Origin: Xanthobacteraceae bacterium | GTDB taxonomy: Bacteria > Pseudomonadota > Alphaproteobacteria > Rhizobiales > Xanthobacteraceae | Length of the DNA stretch: 64,000 bases | Direction: 5' to 3' | Assembly (NCBI GenBank): GCA_022841625.1 | Contig: JALHRD010000004.1 | Span: forward strand, 62,001 to 126,000 | Shown: positions 1 through 8,267 of the stretch, piece by piece | Position numbering within the stretch: the first letter of the stretch is position 1 | How the letters are laid out: each line of letters starts with the position of its first letter | Program-made: the position numbers and the translations under genes | Notes under the pieces: generated by a model | The model's input: the letters and a program-made list of their open reading frames with translations, nothing else | The model's database searches: none | What the model was told of the DNA's origin: nothing

Positions 1-453
1 GGATGCGCGGTCTGCGAGGTCGAAATCGAGCCCGATACCGGCGCGGTCGAGATCGTGCGTTATTCGGCGGTCGATGACGTCGGGCGCGCGGTCAATCCAA
101 TGATCCTGCATGGCCAGACCCATGGCGCGATTGCGCAGGGCGTCGGGCAGGCGTTGTGGGAGCATTGCATCGTCGATCCCGACAGCGGGCAGGTGATGAC
201 CGGTTCGTTCATGGATTATGCGATGCCACGGGCCGACATGCTGCCATCGTTTCGTACCGAATTGATGGAAGTACTCTCGCCATCGAATCCACTGGGCGTG
301 CGGGCCGGTGGCGAAGGCGGCACCACGCCTGCGCTCGGCGCGGTGGTCAACGCGGTGGTCGATGCCTTGCGTGACTTTGGCATTACCCACATGGATATGC
401 CGTTGACTCCGGAAAAAATCTGGCGTGCGATCCGCGATGGAAAATCGCCGTGA
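1..453 (+). CDS. Molybdopterin-binding subunit, xanthine/CO dehydrogenase family (3' part)
   Basis: The reading frame is open from base 1 and stops at 451-453, so only the last 150 residues of a protein of about 750-790 residues are present. The text matches the C-terminal molybdenum-cofactor domain of aerobic dehydrogenase large subunits: a CEVEIEPDTG strand pair, HGQTHGAIAQGVGQAL, then GVRAGGEGGTTPALGAV, in which the Glu of GGEGGT is the usual catalytic base position. The family hydroxylates or oxidises N-heterocycles, aldehydes or CO using Mo, FeS and FAD subunits. The partner subunits would have to lie left of the window. The stop overlaps a possible GTG of the next gene, a Bug receptor, so the two may share an operon. 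The substrate cannot be told from this fragment. Confidence 0.85.
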   Translation, partial: GCAVCEVEIEPDTGAVEIVRYSAVDDVGRAVNPMILHGQTHGAIAQGVGQALWEHCIVDPDSGQVMTGSFMDYAMPRADMLPSFRTELMEVLSPSNPLGVRAGGEGGTTPALGAVVNAVVDALRDFGITHMDMPLTPEKIWRAIRDGKSP

Positions 454-509
454 AGAAGCCCGATCGCTCCCTGCGCGCGCCGGGACGAGCAGGAGCACAG
501 AGGCGGGTG

Positions 510-1598
510 ATGCGTCGAAGTTTAAGTATGGCATTGGCCGCCAAGAGTTTGCTGGCCGCCAAGAGTTTGCTGGCCGCCAAGAGTTTACTGGCCGCCAAGA
601 GTTTACTGGCCGCGATGAGTTTGACGGCCGCGCCGGTAGCCGCTGACAGCGTCACCGAATTCTATAAAGGAAAGACGGTCACCGTCGTCGTCGGCTATCC
701 GCCGGCCAGCGGCTATACGCTCTACGGTCAGATGCTGGCGAAATATTTGCCCGAATATCTGCCGGGCCGTCCGGGCGTGATCGTGCAGAGCATGCCGGGC
801 GCCGGCAGCATCAAGGCTGCAAATTACGTCTACATGGTCGCGCCAAAGGATGGCACCATGCTCGGTATCTTCAGCGTCGGCGCGTTGATTGACGAATTGC
901 TTGGCCTGTCGAACACGAGCTTTGACGCCACCAAATTCGGCTGGATCGGCAACATGGACGAAAGCGTCGGAGTCTGTGTGGTCAAAAGCGCATCCGGCGT
1001 TCGCAAATTCGAAGACCTGCTGCAGCAGGAAGTCGTGTTTGGCGGCACCGGGCCGGCTGGCGGCGCCACTCAGGCGGCGCTGGCGTTGGCGCGGCTCTAC
1101 GGCGTCAAGATCAAGCTGATCAAAGGTTATCCGGGCGCGCAGGACGTCGTGCTGGCGATGGATCGCGGCGAGGTCCAGGGCGTGTGCGGCATCACGATCG
1201 CGGTTCTCAAGAGCCGGCTGTCGCATCAGATCGCCGCCGGCGAACTGGTGCCGATCGTCCATGACGCGATCAAGGATCATCCGGCATTGCCGGGCGTTCC
1301 AAGCGTTTACGCCTTCGCCAAATCGGGCGACGATCGCAAGGTGCTGGATCTGTTGTTTGGCTGGCGTGTGCTCGGTCGTCCGATCGCGACCCCGCCCGGA
1401 GTTCCGGTTGAACGATTGGCGGCGTTGCGCAAGGCGTTCTTGGGCGCCATGAGCGACCAGCGCTTTGTCGCCGATGCCGCCAAGGCGCAGCTCGATATCG
1501 CGCCGGCGTCCGGCGAGGCGGTGGCGAGCCTGATCGCGCAATTGTTCAGCCAATCCAAGGATACAATCAAACGCGCGGCCGATGCGGTGCGCAATTGA
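510..1598 (+). CDS. Bug/TctC-type periplasmic solute-binding protein
   Basis: This 362-residue secreted protein belongs to the variant Bug group that begins with an EFYKGK segment just after the signal peptide; two relatives occur at 16884-17921 and 34492-35514. It has the MPGAGS loop and the family's two-lobe pattern. Bug proteins bind carboxylates in the periplasm, normally for tripartite tricarboxylate transport, but no TctA or TctB lies nearby. I chose ATG 510 because a normal signal peptide (MRRSL, hydrophobic core, APVAAD cleavage site) begins there, with AGGAG-like bases upstream. A GTG at 450 overlapping the previous stop is the alternative. The signal peptide core is built from a tandem 18-bp repeat, described separately. 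The protein is followed after 30 bp by an ATPase gene. Confidence 0.85.
   Translation: MRRSLSMALAAKSLLAAKSLLAAKSLLAAKSLLAAMSLTAAPVAADSVTEFYKGKTVTVVVGYPPASGYTLYGQMLAKYLPEYLPGRPGVIVQSMPGAGSIKAANYVYMVAPKDGTMLGIFSVGALIDELLGLSNTSFDATKFGWIGNMDESVGVCVVKSASGVRKFEDLLQQEVVFGGTGPAGGATQAALALARLYGVKIKLIKGYPGAQDVVLAMDRGEVQGVCGITIAVLKSRLSHQIAAGELVPIVHDAIKDHPALPGVPSVYAFAKSGDDRKVLDLLFGWRVLGRPIATPPGVPVERLAALRKAFLGAMSDQRFVADAAKAQLDIAPASGEAVASLIAQLFSQSKDTIKRAADAVRN
537..626 (+). repeat. 18-bp tandem repeat inside a signal peptide
   Basis: Four nearly identical 18-bp units (537-554, 555-572, 573-590, 591-608) encode AAKSLL four times. A fifth, diverged unit at 609-626 encodes AAMSLT. The units differ only by a g/a change in the first Leu codon. 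The length is a multiple of three, so gain or loss of units would change the signal peptide length without shifting the frame. Confidence 0.95.
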
Positions 1599-1628
1599 CG
1601 CGCACCGATTGTCGGAGGGGGTGATGCC

Positions 1629-2708
1629 GTGGTTGGCGTAACGTTTGAGGCGGTTTCCAAGCGCTATGGCACGACGCGCGCAGTCGATGGCGTCAGCATC
1701 GACATTGCCGATGGCGCGTTTTTCGTCGTGCTCGGCCCGGCCGGTTGCGGCAAGACCACGCTGCTGCGCCTGGTTGCTGGCATGGATGCGCCCGATGACG
1801 GTGTCATTAAGTTTGGCGACACGCCGGTCAGCCGCGCCGGCTGGACACAGCCGCCGGCTGAGCGGCAGGTCGGTATGGTATTTCAATCCGGTGCGCTGTG
1901 GCCGCATTTGAGCGTGGCGGAGAACGCTGCCTTTGCACTGCGGCTGCGCGAAATGCGCGATCAAGATCGCATCCTGCGTGTGCAGGAAACGCTTGCCAAG
2001 GTCGGTCTTGAAGCGCTGGCTGAGCGGCGACCGCATGAATTGAACGCCGATCAGAGACAACGCACCGCCTTGGCCCGTTGTCTGGTGATGCGTCCACGCA
2101 TCGTCCTGCTCGATGCGTTGCTCAGCGATCTCGATCCGCAGCAGCGCGATGCGATGCAGCAAGATATCGCGCAACTGAATCGGGAAATCGGGACGACCGT
2201 GATTTGCGCGACCCGCGATTCGGCGGAGGCGCTGGCCTATGCCACGCATATCGCGGTGATGGATGCGGGGCGCGTTGTGCAGGTCGATGCGCCGCGCGTT
2301 CTCTACGGCGAGCCGGCGACCGAAGCGATCGCCCGCCTTTTCGGACGCGGCATGGTGGTGCCGGCGACGGTGATCGGCCGCACCAGCGAGCGCGTGGTCG
2401 TCGATGTGTTCGGCCATCGGCTGCAAGTGCGCGGCACCGGGCAATCCGGCGAGCGGCGGTCGTTGTGCCTGCGCGCGGAAGGCCTGGCGCTGGCTGAGAG
2501 CGGGATCCGCGGCCGCGTGACCGACGCGGTTTATCTCGGTGCGGTGACGCTGGTGACCGTTCAGCCCGATGCCGAGGGCGCTCCGGAATTGAAAATCGCG
2601 CATGCCGGCGCGCCGCCGGAATTCGGCGCGGCGGTTTCGGTCGACGTGCGCGACGGATGGATCATTCCGTCAAACACCGGTTCGGCCCCGGCATCGGTTC
2701 AAGCCTAG
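1629..2708 (+). CDS. ABC-transporter ATP-binding protein, catalytic motifs degenerate
   Basis: The 359-residue protein has the layout of the PotA/MalK-type importer ATPases: a nucleotide-binding domain (about 1-235) and a C-terminal TOBE-like region (about 245-350). Walker A (GPAGCGKTT, 36-44) and the Q-loop Gln (86) are intact. However, the signature is LNADQ (138-142) instead of LSGGQ, the catalytic Glu after Walker B is Ala (LLDALLSDLD, Ala163), and the H-loop His is Arg196 (CATRD). It may bind ATP but hydrolyse it poorly. It starts at GTG 1629 with GGAGG upstream at 1614-1618. No permease is adjacent; its neighbours are a Bug receptor and, convergently, a UbiD gene. The frame is undisturbed over the full length, so it is not an obvious pseudogene. 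Confidence 0.85.
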   Translation: MVGVTFEAVSKRYGTTRAVDGVSIDIADGAFFVVLGPAGCGKTTLLRLVAGMDAPDDGVIKFGDTPVSRAGWTQPPAERQVGMVFQSGALWPHLSVAENAAFALRLREMRDQDRILRVQETLAKVGLEALAERRPHELNADQRQRTALARCLVMRPRIVLLDALLSDLDPQQRDAMQQDIAQLNREIGTTVICATRDSAEALAYATHIAVMDAGRVVQVDAPRVLYGEPATEAIARLFGRGMVVPATVIGRTSERVVVDVFGHRLQVRGTGQSGERRSLCLRAEGLALAESGIRGRVTDAVYLGAVTLVTVQPDAEGAPELKIAHAGAPPEFGAAVSVDVRDGWIIPSNTGSAPASVQA

Positions 2709-2711
2709 TCG

Positions 2712-2756
2712 TCCGGAGCTTGGTCGCACAGAACTTGGTCGCTCGGATCTTGCGCG
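2712..2756 (+). repeat. Imperfect 15-bp tandem repeat, three units
   Basis: Units 2712-2726, 2727-2741 and 2742-2756 share the core gga-cttggtcg with several changes. They lie between the convergent stops of the ATPase and UbiD genes. The first two units are the most alike. No function is suggested by the sequence. Confidence 0.5.
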
Positions 2757-2787
2757 ATCTTTGACGTCGCGGGCCAAGCCGCGCGGG

Positions 2788-4269
2788 TTAGCCCGGCTCC
2801 TTGCCGTTGAGCAGCCAGCCAAATTTCTCTTTCGCCTTGCGCGCGATTTCTGGGCTCGGCGTATTCGACGGCGGGAATTCGTCCTTCCAATGGAAAGGTT
2901 TGCAGGCGTTGATCAGCGCGACCGAATGGGTGATGTCGCCGGCCTTGCGGCGCGCCGGCGGGATCGCAGGATCGGCGCTCGAATCCCAGGAGCCGCGAAT
3001 AAACTGAATCGATTCGACCGGGTCGGTGCGGGTAATCATGGCCCACAGCATGTGGTCGAGATTGGTCACGTCGACATCGTCGTCGCACACCACAATGTAT
3101 TTTGAGGCATAAGCCGATGCGCCGCATTGCGCGGCGATATGGGCGGCCTGCACCGCGTGGCCGGGATAGCGTTGCGTGATCGAGACCGCATGCAGCATGC
3201 GGGCGCCGCCGACCTCATGGCACCACACTTGATTGATGCCTGGCACCCCGGCATTGGTCATGTTCTGCTTGATCATTGCCGACCGCATGACCGCGCGGTA
3301 GCGCGCCATTTCGTCGGGCCCGCCGCCCATCGGCGGCACGCCGACCAGGATCGGATCGTTGCGGTGGTAGATCGCTTCAATGTCGATCACCGGCAGGTCG
3401 CGCACGCCGCCAGCATAGTGGCCGCTCCATTCGCCGAACGGGCCTTCCGGGTGGCGCTTGACCGGATCGACCCAGCCCTCCAGCACGACCTCGGCATTGG
3501 CGGGGAAGGGCAGGCCGGTCACCTTGCCGCGCACCATCTTGACCGGACTGCCCCGCATGCCGCCCACGATGTCGATCTCGAAGGTGCCGTAGGGCGCCTC
3601 CACGCCGCCATAGAAGAACGCCAGCGGATCGCCGCCGAGCACCATCGCAATCGGCATGCGCTCGCCGCGCTTGAAATATTTTTCGCGATGAATCCAGCCG
3701 TGATGGCCGCGCGCCATCACTAGGCCGACGGTCTTCTTGTCATGGACCTGCGCACGATAGGCGCCGGCATTGAGCCAATGTTCTTCCGGATCGATGGTGA
3801 CGCTGTAGGTGCCGGTGCCGATGTAGCGGCCGCCGTCCTTCTCGTGCCAGACCGGCGAGGGGAATTTGGTCACGTCGATGGCGTCGCCGGTCAGGATGTT
3901 TTCGAACACCGGGCCGCTCTCGACGATCTCGTGTTTGATGATCTTCGGGTCTGCTAGATACGCTTCTCTATAAGCATCGCTCAGTTCCCATTTGGTCAAG
4001 TGATCGGGAAAGCCGAGCGTCATGTTGCGGCGGACGCCGGCAAACATGTTGAGCAGCAGCCGGAATCCCTTTGGGCAGCCCGGCACCTCGTCGAACACCA
4101 CGCAGGGGCCGTGCTCCGCGCGCAGGATCGCCTCCGCGACCAGCCCGATGTCCTCTTGCCAACTCGCGCCCTTGAGGTGTTTCACCTCACCAAGCCGTTC
4201 GGCCTGCACCAGCCATTCGCGCAGGTCGTCATAGGCGATGTGGGCGGCGACGTTGCTTCCAGCAGCCAT
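2788..4269 (-). CDS. UbiD-family decarboxylase
   Basis: This 493-residue protein is recognisable along its length as a UbiD/Fdc-type decarboxylase, a family that uses prenylated FMN to remove or add carboxyl groups on unsaturated or aromatic acids. It begins MAAGSNVAAH, has the early DDLREWL helix, the KDGGRYIGTG segment, and the conserved PFPANAEVVLEG and EGPFGEWSGHY motifs that carry active-site glutamates in characterised members. The start is supported by GGGAGA on the coding strand. It is closest to the second UbiD at 4936-6354 in motif detail. It stands alone, convergent with the ATPase gene, with a Bug receptor and Mo enzyme beyond. No UbiX, which makes prFMN, is in the window. The substrate is unknown. 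Confidence 0.9.
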   Translation of the reverse strand: MAAGSNVAAHIAYDDLREWLVQAERLGEVKHLKGASWQEDIGLVAEAILRAEHGPCVVFDEVPGCPKGFRLLLNMFAGVRRNMTLGFPDHLTKWELSDAYREAYLADPKIIKHEIVESGPVFENILTGDAIDVTKFPSPVWHEKDGGRYIGTGTYSVTIDPEEHWLNAGAYRAQVHDKKTVGLVMARGHHGWIHREKYFKRGERMPIAMVLGGDPLAFFYGGVEAPYGTFEIDIVGGMRGSPVKMVRGKVTGLPFPANAEVVLEGWVDPVKRHPEGPFGEWSGHYAGGVRDLPVIDIEAIYHRNDPILVGVPPMGGGPDEMARYRAVMRSAMIKQNMTNAGVPGINQVWCHEVGGARMLHAVSITQRYPGHAVQAAHIAAQCGASAYASKYIVVCDDDVDVTNLDHMLWAMITRTDPVESIQFIRGSWDSSADPAIPPARRKAGDITHSVALINACKPFHWKDEFPPSNTPSPEIARKAKEKFGWLLNGKEPG

Positions 4270-4337
4270 TTATTTTCTCCCGATGCTGGACCGTTATATC
4301 CCTACGGGGATCGGTTTGTCATATGCAGGTGCTTCTC

Positions 4338-4386
4338 CGCCCTCACCCTGAGGAGCGAGCACAGCGAGCGTCTCGAAGGGCGGCCC
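4338..4386. repeat. Palindromic intergenic repeat, copy A
   Basis: The segment begins ccgccctcaccctgaggagc and ends with gtctcgaagggcgg, so its ends can pair (ccgccct with agggcgg). It resembles short palindromic repeats common between genes in Hyphomicrobiales. A second, inverted and interrupted copy lies at 4697-4814, on the other side of a small GIY-YIG gene. Confidence 0.75.
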
Positions 4387-4398
4387 CAGTCAGGCAAG

Positions 4399-4692
4399 TT
4401 ATCGCTCTCGCCGACGCGCAAGCATTCGGAGTTGATCGAAATCTCCGCGAATGGGCGCTTCCTTTTTCGCCCGCGACCAACCCTTAATTTGGCGCTCGGC
4501 CGCAATGGCGTCGGTGATCAGATCAAACGACTGCGAAAATACCAAGGTGGCCGGACGGCGCCTTGCGGTGCAGCCGTCATAGGTTCCGGCATTGTGCTGC
4601 GCAACACGCTGCTCCGGTCCAGAACGCGCCGTGCCGGTGTAGTAGCTGCCATCTGCACAACGCAGGATGTACAGAAAGGCACCATCGGTCAT
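4399..4692 (-). CDS. GIY-YIG nuclease superfamily protein
   Basis: The 97-residue product matches the small stand-alone GIY-YIG proteins (YhbQ/UPF0213 type): FLYILRCADGSYYTGTA near the N-terminus (the GIY-YIG motif here reads LYI and YTG), EQRVAQHNAG with the usual Arg, TLVFSQSFDLITDAIAAE with the probable catalytic Glu, and a basic GWSRAKKEA end. Full length for the group is about 80-100 residues. These domains cut DNA in repair or mobile contexts, but the role of the small proteins is not settled. The gene sits between two copies of a palindromic repeat, the second ending only a few bases before its start codon. Confidence 0.8.
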   Translation of the reverse strand: MTDGAFLYILRCADGSYYTGTARSGPEQRVAQHNAGTYDGCTARRRPATLVFSQSFDLITDAIAAERQIKGWSRAKKEAPIRGDFDQLRMLARRRER

Positions 4693-4696
4693 CGGG

Positions 4697-4814
4697 CCGA
4701 CCTCTCCTTCGAGACGCTCGCCATAGCGCGTCCAGAAGGGCGGTTTACGCCCGTCTTCGACGGGCTATGGACGCGCGTTAACGCGCTTATGGCTCGCTCC
4801 TCAGACTGAGGGCG
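4697..4814. repeat. Palindromic repeat, copy B, inverted and interrupted
   Basis: The two ends (cttcgagacgctcgcc near 4708-4722 and ggctcgctcctcag-ctgagggcgg near 4791-4814) are the reverse complement of copy A at 4338-4386. They are separated by about 68 bp that form their own inverted repeats (agcgcgtcca with tggacgcgcg, and gcccgtc with gacgggc). It looks like one palindromic element nested within another. Confidence 0.7.
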
Positions 4815-4935
4815 GATTGTAGGTCGCGCAATGTCGAGGCATTTTGGGCCGCAAGTAGCAAGCGGCCTTATGTTTCAAGACACAACGCCTGCTACACTCG
4901 TTCCGGGTCGCTGACGGCAGGAAGGTTTGGAGCGG

Positions 4936-6354
4936 ATGTACAGAGATTTGCGCGAATTCATCGCCGAAGTCGAAAAGCTCGGCGCGCTGCGGCGCATCGC
5001 GGATGCCGATCCGCATATCGAGCTTGGCGGCATCACCGAGGTCGCGGCCGGATTGCCGGAGTGCCCGGCACTGCTGTTCGATCGCATCAAGGGCTACCCG
5101 CCGGGCTTTCGGATATTCACCAATGCCACCACCAGTCCGCAGCGCGCCGCGCTGGCGCTCGGGCTCGATCCGACATTGCGTCCACTCGACGCGCTGAAAG
5201 CCTGGATGGCCAAGCGCCAGACGATCAAGAGCCAGAAGCCCGCCATGGTGAAAGACGCGGCATTCCTGGAAAACAGCGTCAGCGGTGACGCCGTGGACTT
5301 GCGCAAACTGCCGGCGCCGGTGTGGCACAGCAAGGACGGCGGGCCCTATATCGGCTCGGGCTCGATTGTCATCATGCGCGATCCCGACTCGGGCTGGATC
5401 AACGCGTCGATCTACCGCGTGCAGGTGCATGGCAGAAACAAGGTCACGGTGCAGTTCGACCATCTCGGTCGGCACGGCGCGATCATCGCCAAGAAATATT
5501 GGGACGCCGGCAAAGCCTGTCCGTTGGCGGTGGTCAACGGCATGGACCCGGCGCTGTTTATCGCCGGGTTTGAATATCTCGTCGCCGGGCAGTCCGAATA
5601 TGAATTCGCGGGCGCCATCAAGGGTGCACCCATCGAGGTGATCGGCGGCCCCAAGACTGGCCTGCCGCTACCGGCGTATGCGGAGATCATTCTTGAGGGC
5701 GAGTTGCTATCACCGAGCGTCGAGACGCTGGCTGAGGGGCCGTTCGGCGAGTTCACGGGCTACTACGCCGCCGACAAGCGGCCGTGTCCGGTGATGCGGG
5801 TCGATGCGATCCATCATCGGAACGATCCGATCCTGCTCGGATCGCCGCCGATGAAGCCGCCGCGCTTTCATTTCGGACTGCCGTTTCGGGCGGCGGGGAT
5901 ATGGAGCAATCTGGAAACGGTGGGCGTTACCGATGTGGTCGGCGTTTGGCAGCACGTTGCGCAGCTGATGACCGTGGTTGCGATCAAGCAGCGCTATGCC
6001 GGACATGCCAAGCGCGCGGGGCTGATCGCCGCCGCCAACAGCTATATGGGGCGACTGGTGGTGGTGGTCGACGACGACGTCGATCCGTCCGACCTCAACG
6101 ATGTGATGTGGGCGATCACCACGCGCTGTGAGCCCGCCGAACAGATTGACATCGTGCGCGACGCCTGGTCGTCGGCGCTCGATCCGCGCATTCCCGAGGA
6201 GGCCAAGCGCCGCGGCGTCACCTCGCATTCCAAAGCCGTGATCGAGGCCTGCAAACCGTTTTCCTGGATCGACAAATTCCCGCCGACCTCGGCGCTCACC
6301 CAGGACGAGGCACGGGCGATTTCGGACAAATGGGGTGGGGTGTTGAAGGGGTAA
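4936..6354 (+). CDS. UbiD-family decarboxylase
   Basis: The 472-residue protein has the typical UbiD order: MYRDLREFIAEVEKLG start, LLFDRIKGYPPGFR, KDGGPYIGSGSIVI, PLPAYAEIILEGE, then EGPFGEFTGYY with the active-site glutamates, and a C-terminal VVVVDDDVDPSDL strand of the dimer domain. Decarboxylation of an aromatic or unsaturated acid with prFMN is the family role. ATG 4936 is preferred over the in-frame TTG at 4927 because AGGAAGG lies at 4919-4925. The gene is single, preceded by a repeat element and followed by another repeat and an aldehyde dehydrogenase gene. It resembles the UbiD at 2788-4269 more than the two UbiD proteins with longer C-termini at 18051 and 43536. Confidence 0.9.
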   Translation: MYRDLREFIAEVEKLGALRRIADADPHIELGGITEVAAGLPECPALLFDRIKGYPPGFRIFTNATTSPQRAALALGLDPTLRPLDALKAWMAKRQTIKSQKPAMVKDAAFLENSVSGDAVDLRKLPAPVWHSKDGGPYIGSGSIVIMRDPDSGWINASIYRVQVHGRNKVTVQFDHLGRHGAIIAKKYWDAGKACPLAVVNGMDPALFIAGFEYLVAGQSEYEFAGAIKGAPIEVIGGPKTGLPLPAYAEIILEGELLSPSVETLAEGPFGEFTGYYAADKRPCPVMRVDAIHHRNDPILLGSPPMKPPRFHFGLPFRAAGIWSNLETVGVTDVVGVWQHVAQLMTVVAIKQRYAGHAKRAGLIAAANSYMGRLVVVVDDDVDPSDLNDVMWAITTRCEPAEQIDIVRDAWSSALDPRIPEEAKRRGVTSHSKAVIEACKPFSWIDKFPPTSALTQDEARAISDKWGGVLKG

Positions 6355-6358
6355 CACG

Positions 6359-6494
6359 CTCTCGTGTCCCGGCCGACGCGAAGGCAAAGCCGAAGCGAGA
6401 GCCGGGACCCCGGTTTCTTTTCATGCACCGAGTAACCGGGGTCCCGGATCAGCGGTGCATCGCTTTGCGCTGCACCGCGTCCGGGACACGAGAG
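6359..6494. repeat. Long palindromic intergenic repeat, copy 1
   Basis: Outer arms ctctcgtgtcccgg (6359-6372) and ccgggacacgagag (6481-6494) are exact reverse complements. Inner arms around 6401-6417 and 6434-6450 (ggaccccggttt and aaccggggtcc) also pair. The right half shares aaccggggtcccggat and the final ccgggacac with a second copy at 19612-19702. It occupies most of the gap between the UbiD and aldehyde dehydrogenase genes. Confidence 0.85.
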
Positions 6495-6597
6495 GGCGTC
6501 CCTGTCCACATCGGCGCGTGGATGCGCTAAGGAGTGGGCGATACCGGCGCGGCCAGCCGGCCGAGGGTTCGAACAAAGGTTTGAGGAGAGTTTCCCC

Positions 6598-8037
6598 ATG
6601 AATGCACCCGTTCGGCATCTGCCATGGATTGGCGGCGCGGCGAGCGTCGCGGCCGATACCAAATTTTCGCCATTGGTGTCGCCGATCGACGAGACCTCAT
6701 CGTCACAGATTGTCGAATCCGACGCCGCCATTATAGATGCTGCCGTCAAGCATGCGCATGCCGCCTATCTGAATCATGCCGATGCGACCGTCGCAAAGCG
6801 GCTCGAGTGGCTCAATGCCGCCGCCGACGCCATCGACAAGATCGAGGCCGAACTGGTCCGTTCGCTGATCCGCGACATTGGCAAGCCGCGCCGTGCGGCG
6901 ACTTTCGAGGCCAAGCGGGCTGGGGCCTTCATCCGCGCCTGCGCGGCGCAGCTGCCGCATATTAATGGCGAGGTGCTGCCGCTCGATGTCGCGCCGACCG
7001 GCGCGGGCCGTTTTGGCTTTACGACGCGCATTCCCTATGGCGTGGTCGCGGCGATCACACCATTCAATGGGCCGGTCAATCTCCTGGTGCAGAAGATTGC
7101 GCCGGCCATGGCGGTTGGCAATGCGGTGGTGGTGAAGCCGTCACCGCCCGGCACCGAGGTCGCGCTGTTGATCGCGGAGGCGGTCAAGAAGGCTGGCGTG
7201 CCGGACGGACTGTTCAACGTGGCGCCAGGTGGGCGCAAGACCGCGCAGCTCCTGGTCGCCCATCCGCTGGTCGCCGCCATCACCGCGACCGGCTCGACCG
7301 CCATGGGCAATGAGCTTGCGCGCGCCGCCGGCGCCAAGAAATTCGTCGCCGAACTCGGCTCGAATGCGGCCAATATCGTTTGCGCCGATGCCGATCTTGC
7401 CGATGCAGCGACCCGGATCGCCGGTGCTGGCTTTGAAGCGAGCGGCCAGCAATGCATCTCGGCGCAACGGGTGATTGTCGAGCGCGCCGTGTACGAGAAG
7501 TTTCTTGAACTGTTTGTCGCCGCTGCCAATAAGCTCAAGGTTGGCGATCCCGAGGATGGCGCAACCGATGTCGGCCCGATGGTGAGCCGCGAGGCCGCCG
7601 ATCGCGTCGAGGCGATGGTCGCGGACGCCGTCGCCAAGGGTGGCAAGCTTGTGCGCAAGCCCGAACGCAAGGGCTGCATCCTCGGCCCGGCGATTGTCGC
7701 CGAGGCGCCATCCAATGCGCGGCTGATGGGTGAAGAAGCGTTTGGCCCGGTGGTGGTGGTGCAGCCGGTCGATAGCGTCGATGCGGCTATTGCGCTCGCC
7801 AATTCATCTGAGTTCGGCCTGCAAGGCGCCTGCTTCACCAAGAGCCTCGAAACCGCGTTCAAAGTGTCGCGGCAATTGCGCGTCGGTTCGCTCTGGATCA
7901 ATGATGCCAGCCGCTTCCGGCTCGATATGTATCCGTTTGGCGGCGTCGGCTCTTCCGGATTCGGCCGCGAGGGCGTGCGTTATGCCATGGAAGAGCTGTC
8001 GCAGTGGAAGTTCACCGGCATGCGCGTGATGCCCTGA
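6598..8037 (+). CDS. NAD(P)-dependent aldehyde dehydrogenase
   Basis: At 479 residues it is a full-length member of the aldehyde dehydrogenase superfamily, which oxidises aldehydes to acids with NAD(P). The catalytic Cys lies in SGQQCISAQR (about residue 286), the general-base Glu in FVAELGSNAAN (about 252), and the cofactor-binding TPFNGPVNLLVQK and VVVKPSPPGTE segments are in place. The late GEEAFGPVVVVQPVD and FPFGGVGSSG-like end (YPFGGVGSSGFGREG) are standard. The ATG follows GAGGAGAG. It resembles glyceraldehyde-3-phosphate (non-phosphorylating) or succinate-semialdehyde enzymes more than CoA-acylating ones, but the substrate is open. It stands alone after a repeat element and is a plausible step in oxidising aldehydes produced by the neighbouring catabolic genes. 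Confidence 0.9.
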   Translation: MNAPVRHLPWIGGAASVAADTKFSPLVSPIDETSSSQIVESDAAIIDAAVKHAHAAYLNHADATVAKRLEWLNAAADAIDKIEAELVRSLIRDIGKPRRAATFEAKRAGAFIRACAAQLPHINGEVLPLDVAPTGAGRFGFTTRIPYGVVAAITPFNGPVNLLVQKIAPAMAVGNAVVVKPSPPGTEVALLIAEAVKKAGVPDGLFNVAPGGRKTAQLLVAHPLVAAITATGSTAMGNELARAAGAKKFVAELGSNAANIVCADADLADAATRIAGAGFEASGQQCISAQRVIVERAVYEKFLELFVAAANKLKVGDPEDGATDVGPMVSREAADRVEAMVADAVAKGGKLVRKPERKGCILGPAIVAEAPSNARLMGEEAFGPVVVVQPVDSVDAAIALANSSEFGLQGACFTKSLETAFKVSRQLRVGSLWINDASRFRLDMYPFGGVGSSGFGREGVRYAMEELSQWKFTGMRVMP

Positions 8038-8267
8038 GCGGTCGTTGAACGCCACGCGCAGGGGCTCCATCGGAAATGTCATGCTGTATGACGGTGCATA
8101 AGCCGTCGGTCCGGTTCGGGGTCGCAATCGAGGCCGGATCGGCCGTCAATGGTATTGCCACGCCGCGATATTGCGGTACTTTTATATGCTGTTAACGTGT
8201 TGTTGACGACCGTCTGCCGTTGTTAGGGGCGGGGTCCTGCGTTGCATGGGGCCGCGAGGGACGGAAA

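Noticed and set aside
1-453. Pseudogene fragment of a Mo enzyme
   Set aside because: The frame is open to base 1 and the C-terminal motifs are intact, so it is cut by the window edge, not broken.
537-626. CRISPR-like array
   Set aside because: The units are contiguous 18-bp repeats in a coding frame with no spacers.
603-2603. A 666-codon open frame on the minus strand opposite the Bug and ATPase genes
   Set aside because: It is a GC-bias shadow: rich in His, Arg, Gln and Ala with no motif, no ribosome site, and it lies over two well-recognised genes.
4000-4809. A 269-codon plus-strand frame spanning the repeats and the GIY-YIG gene
   Set aside because: It reads through repeat elements and two antisense genes and has no coding features.
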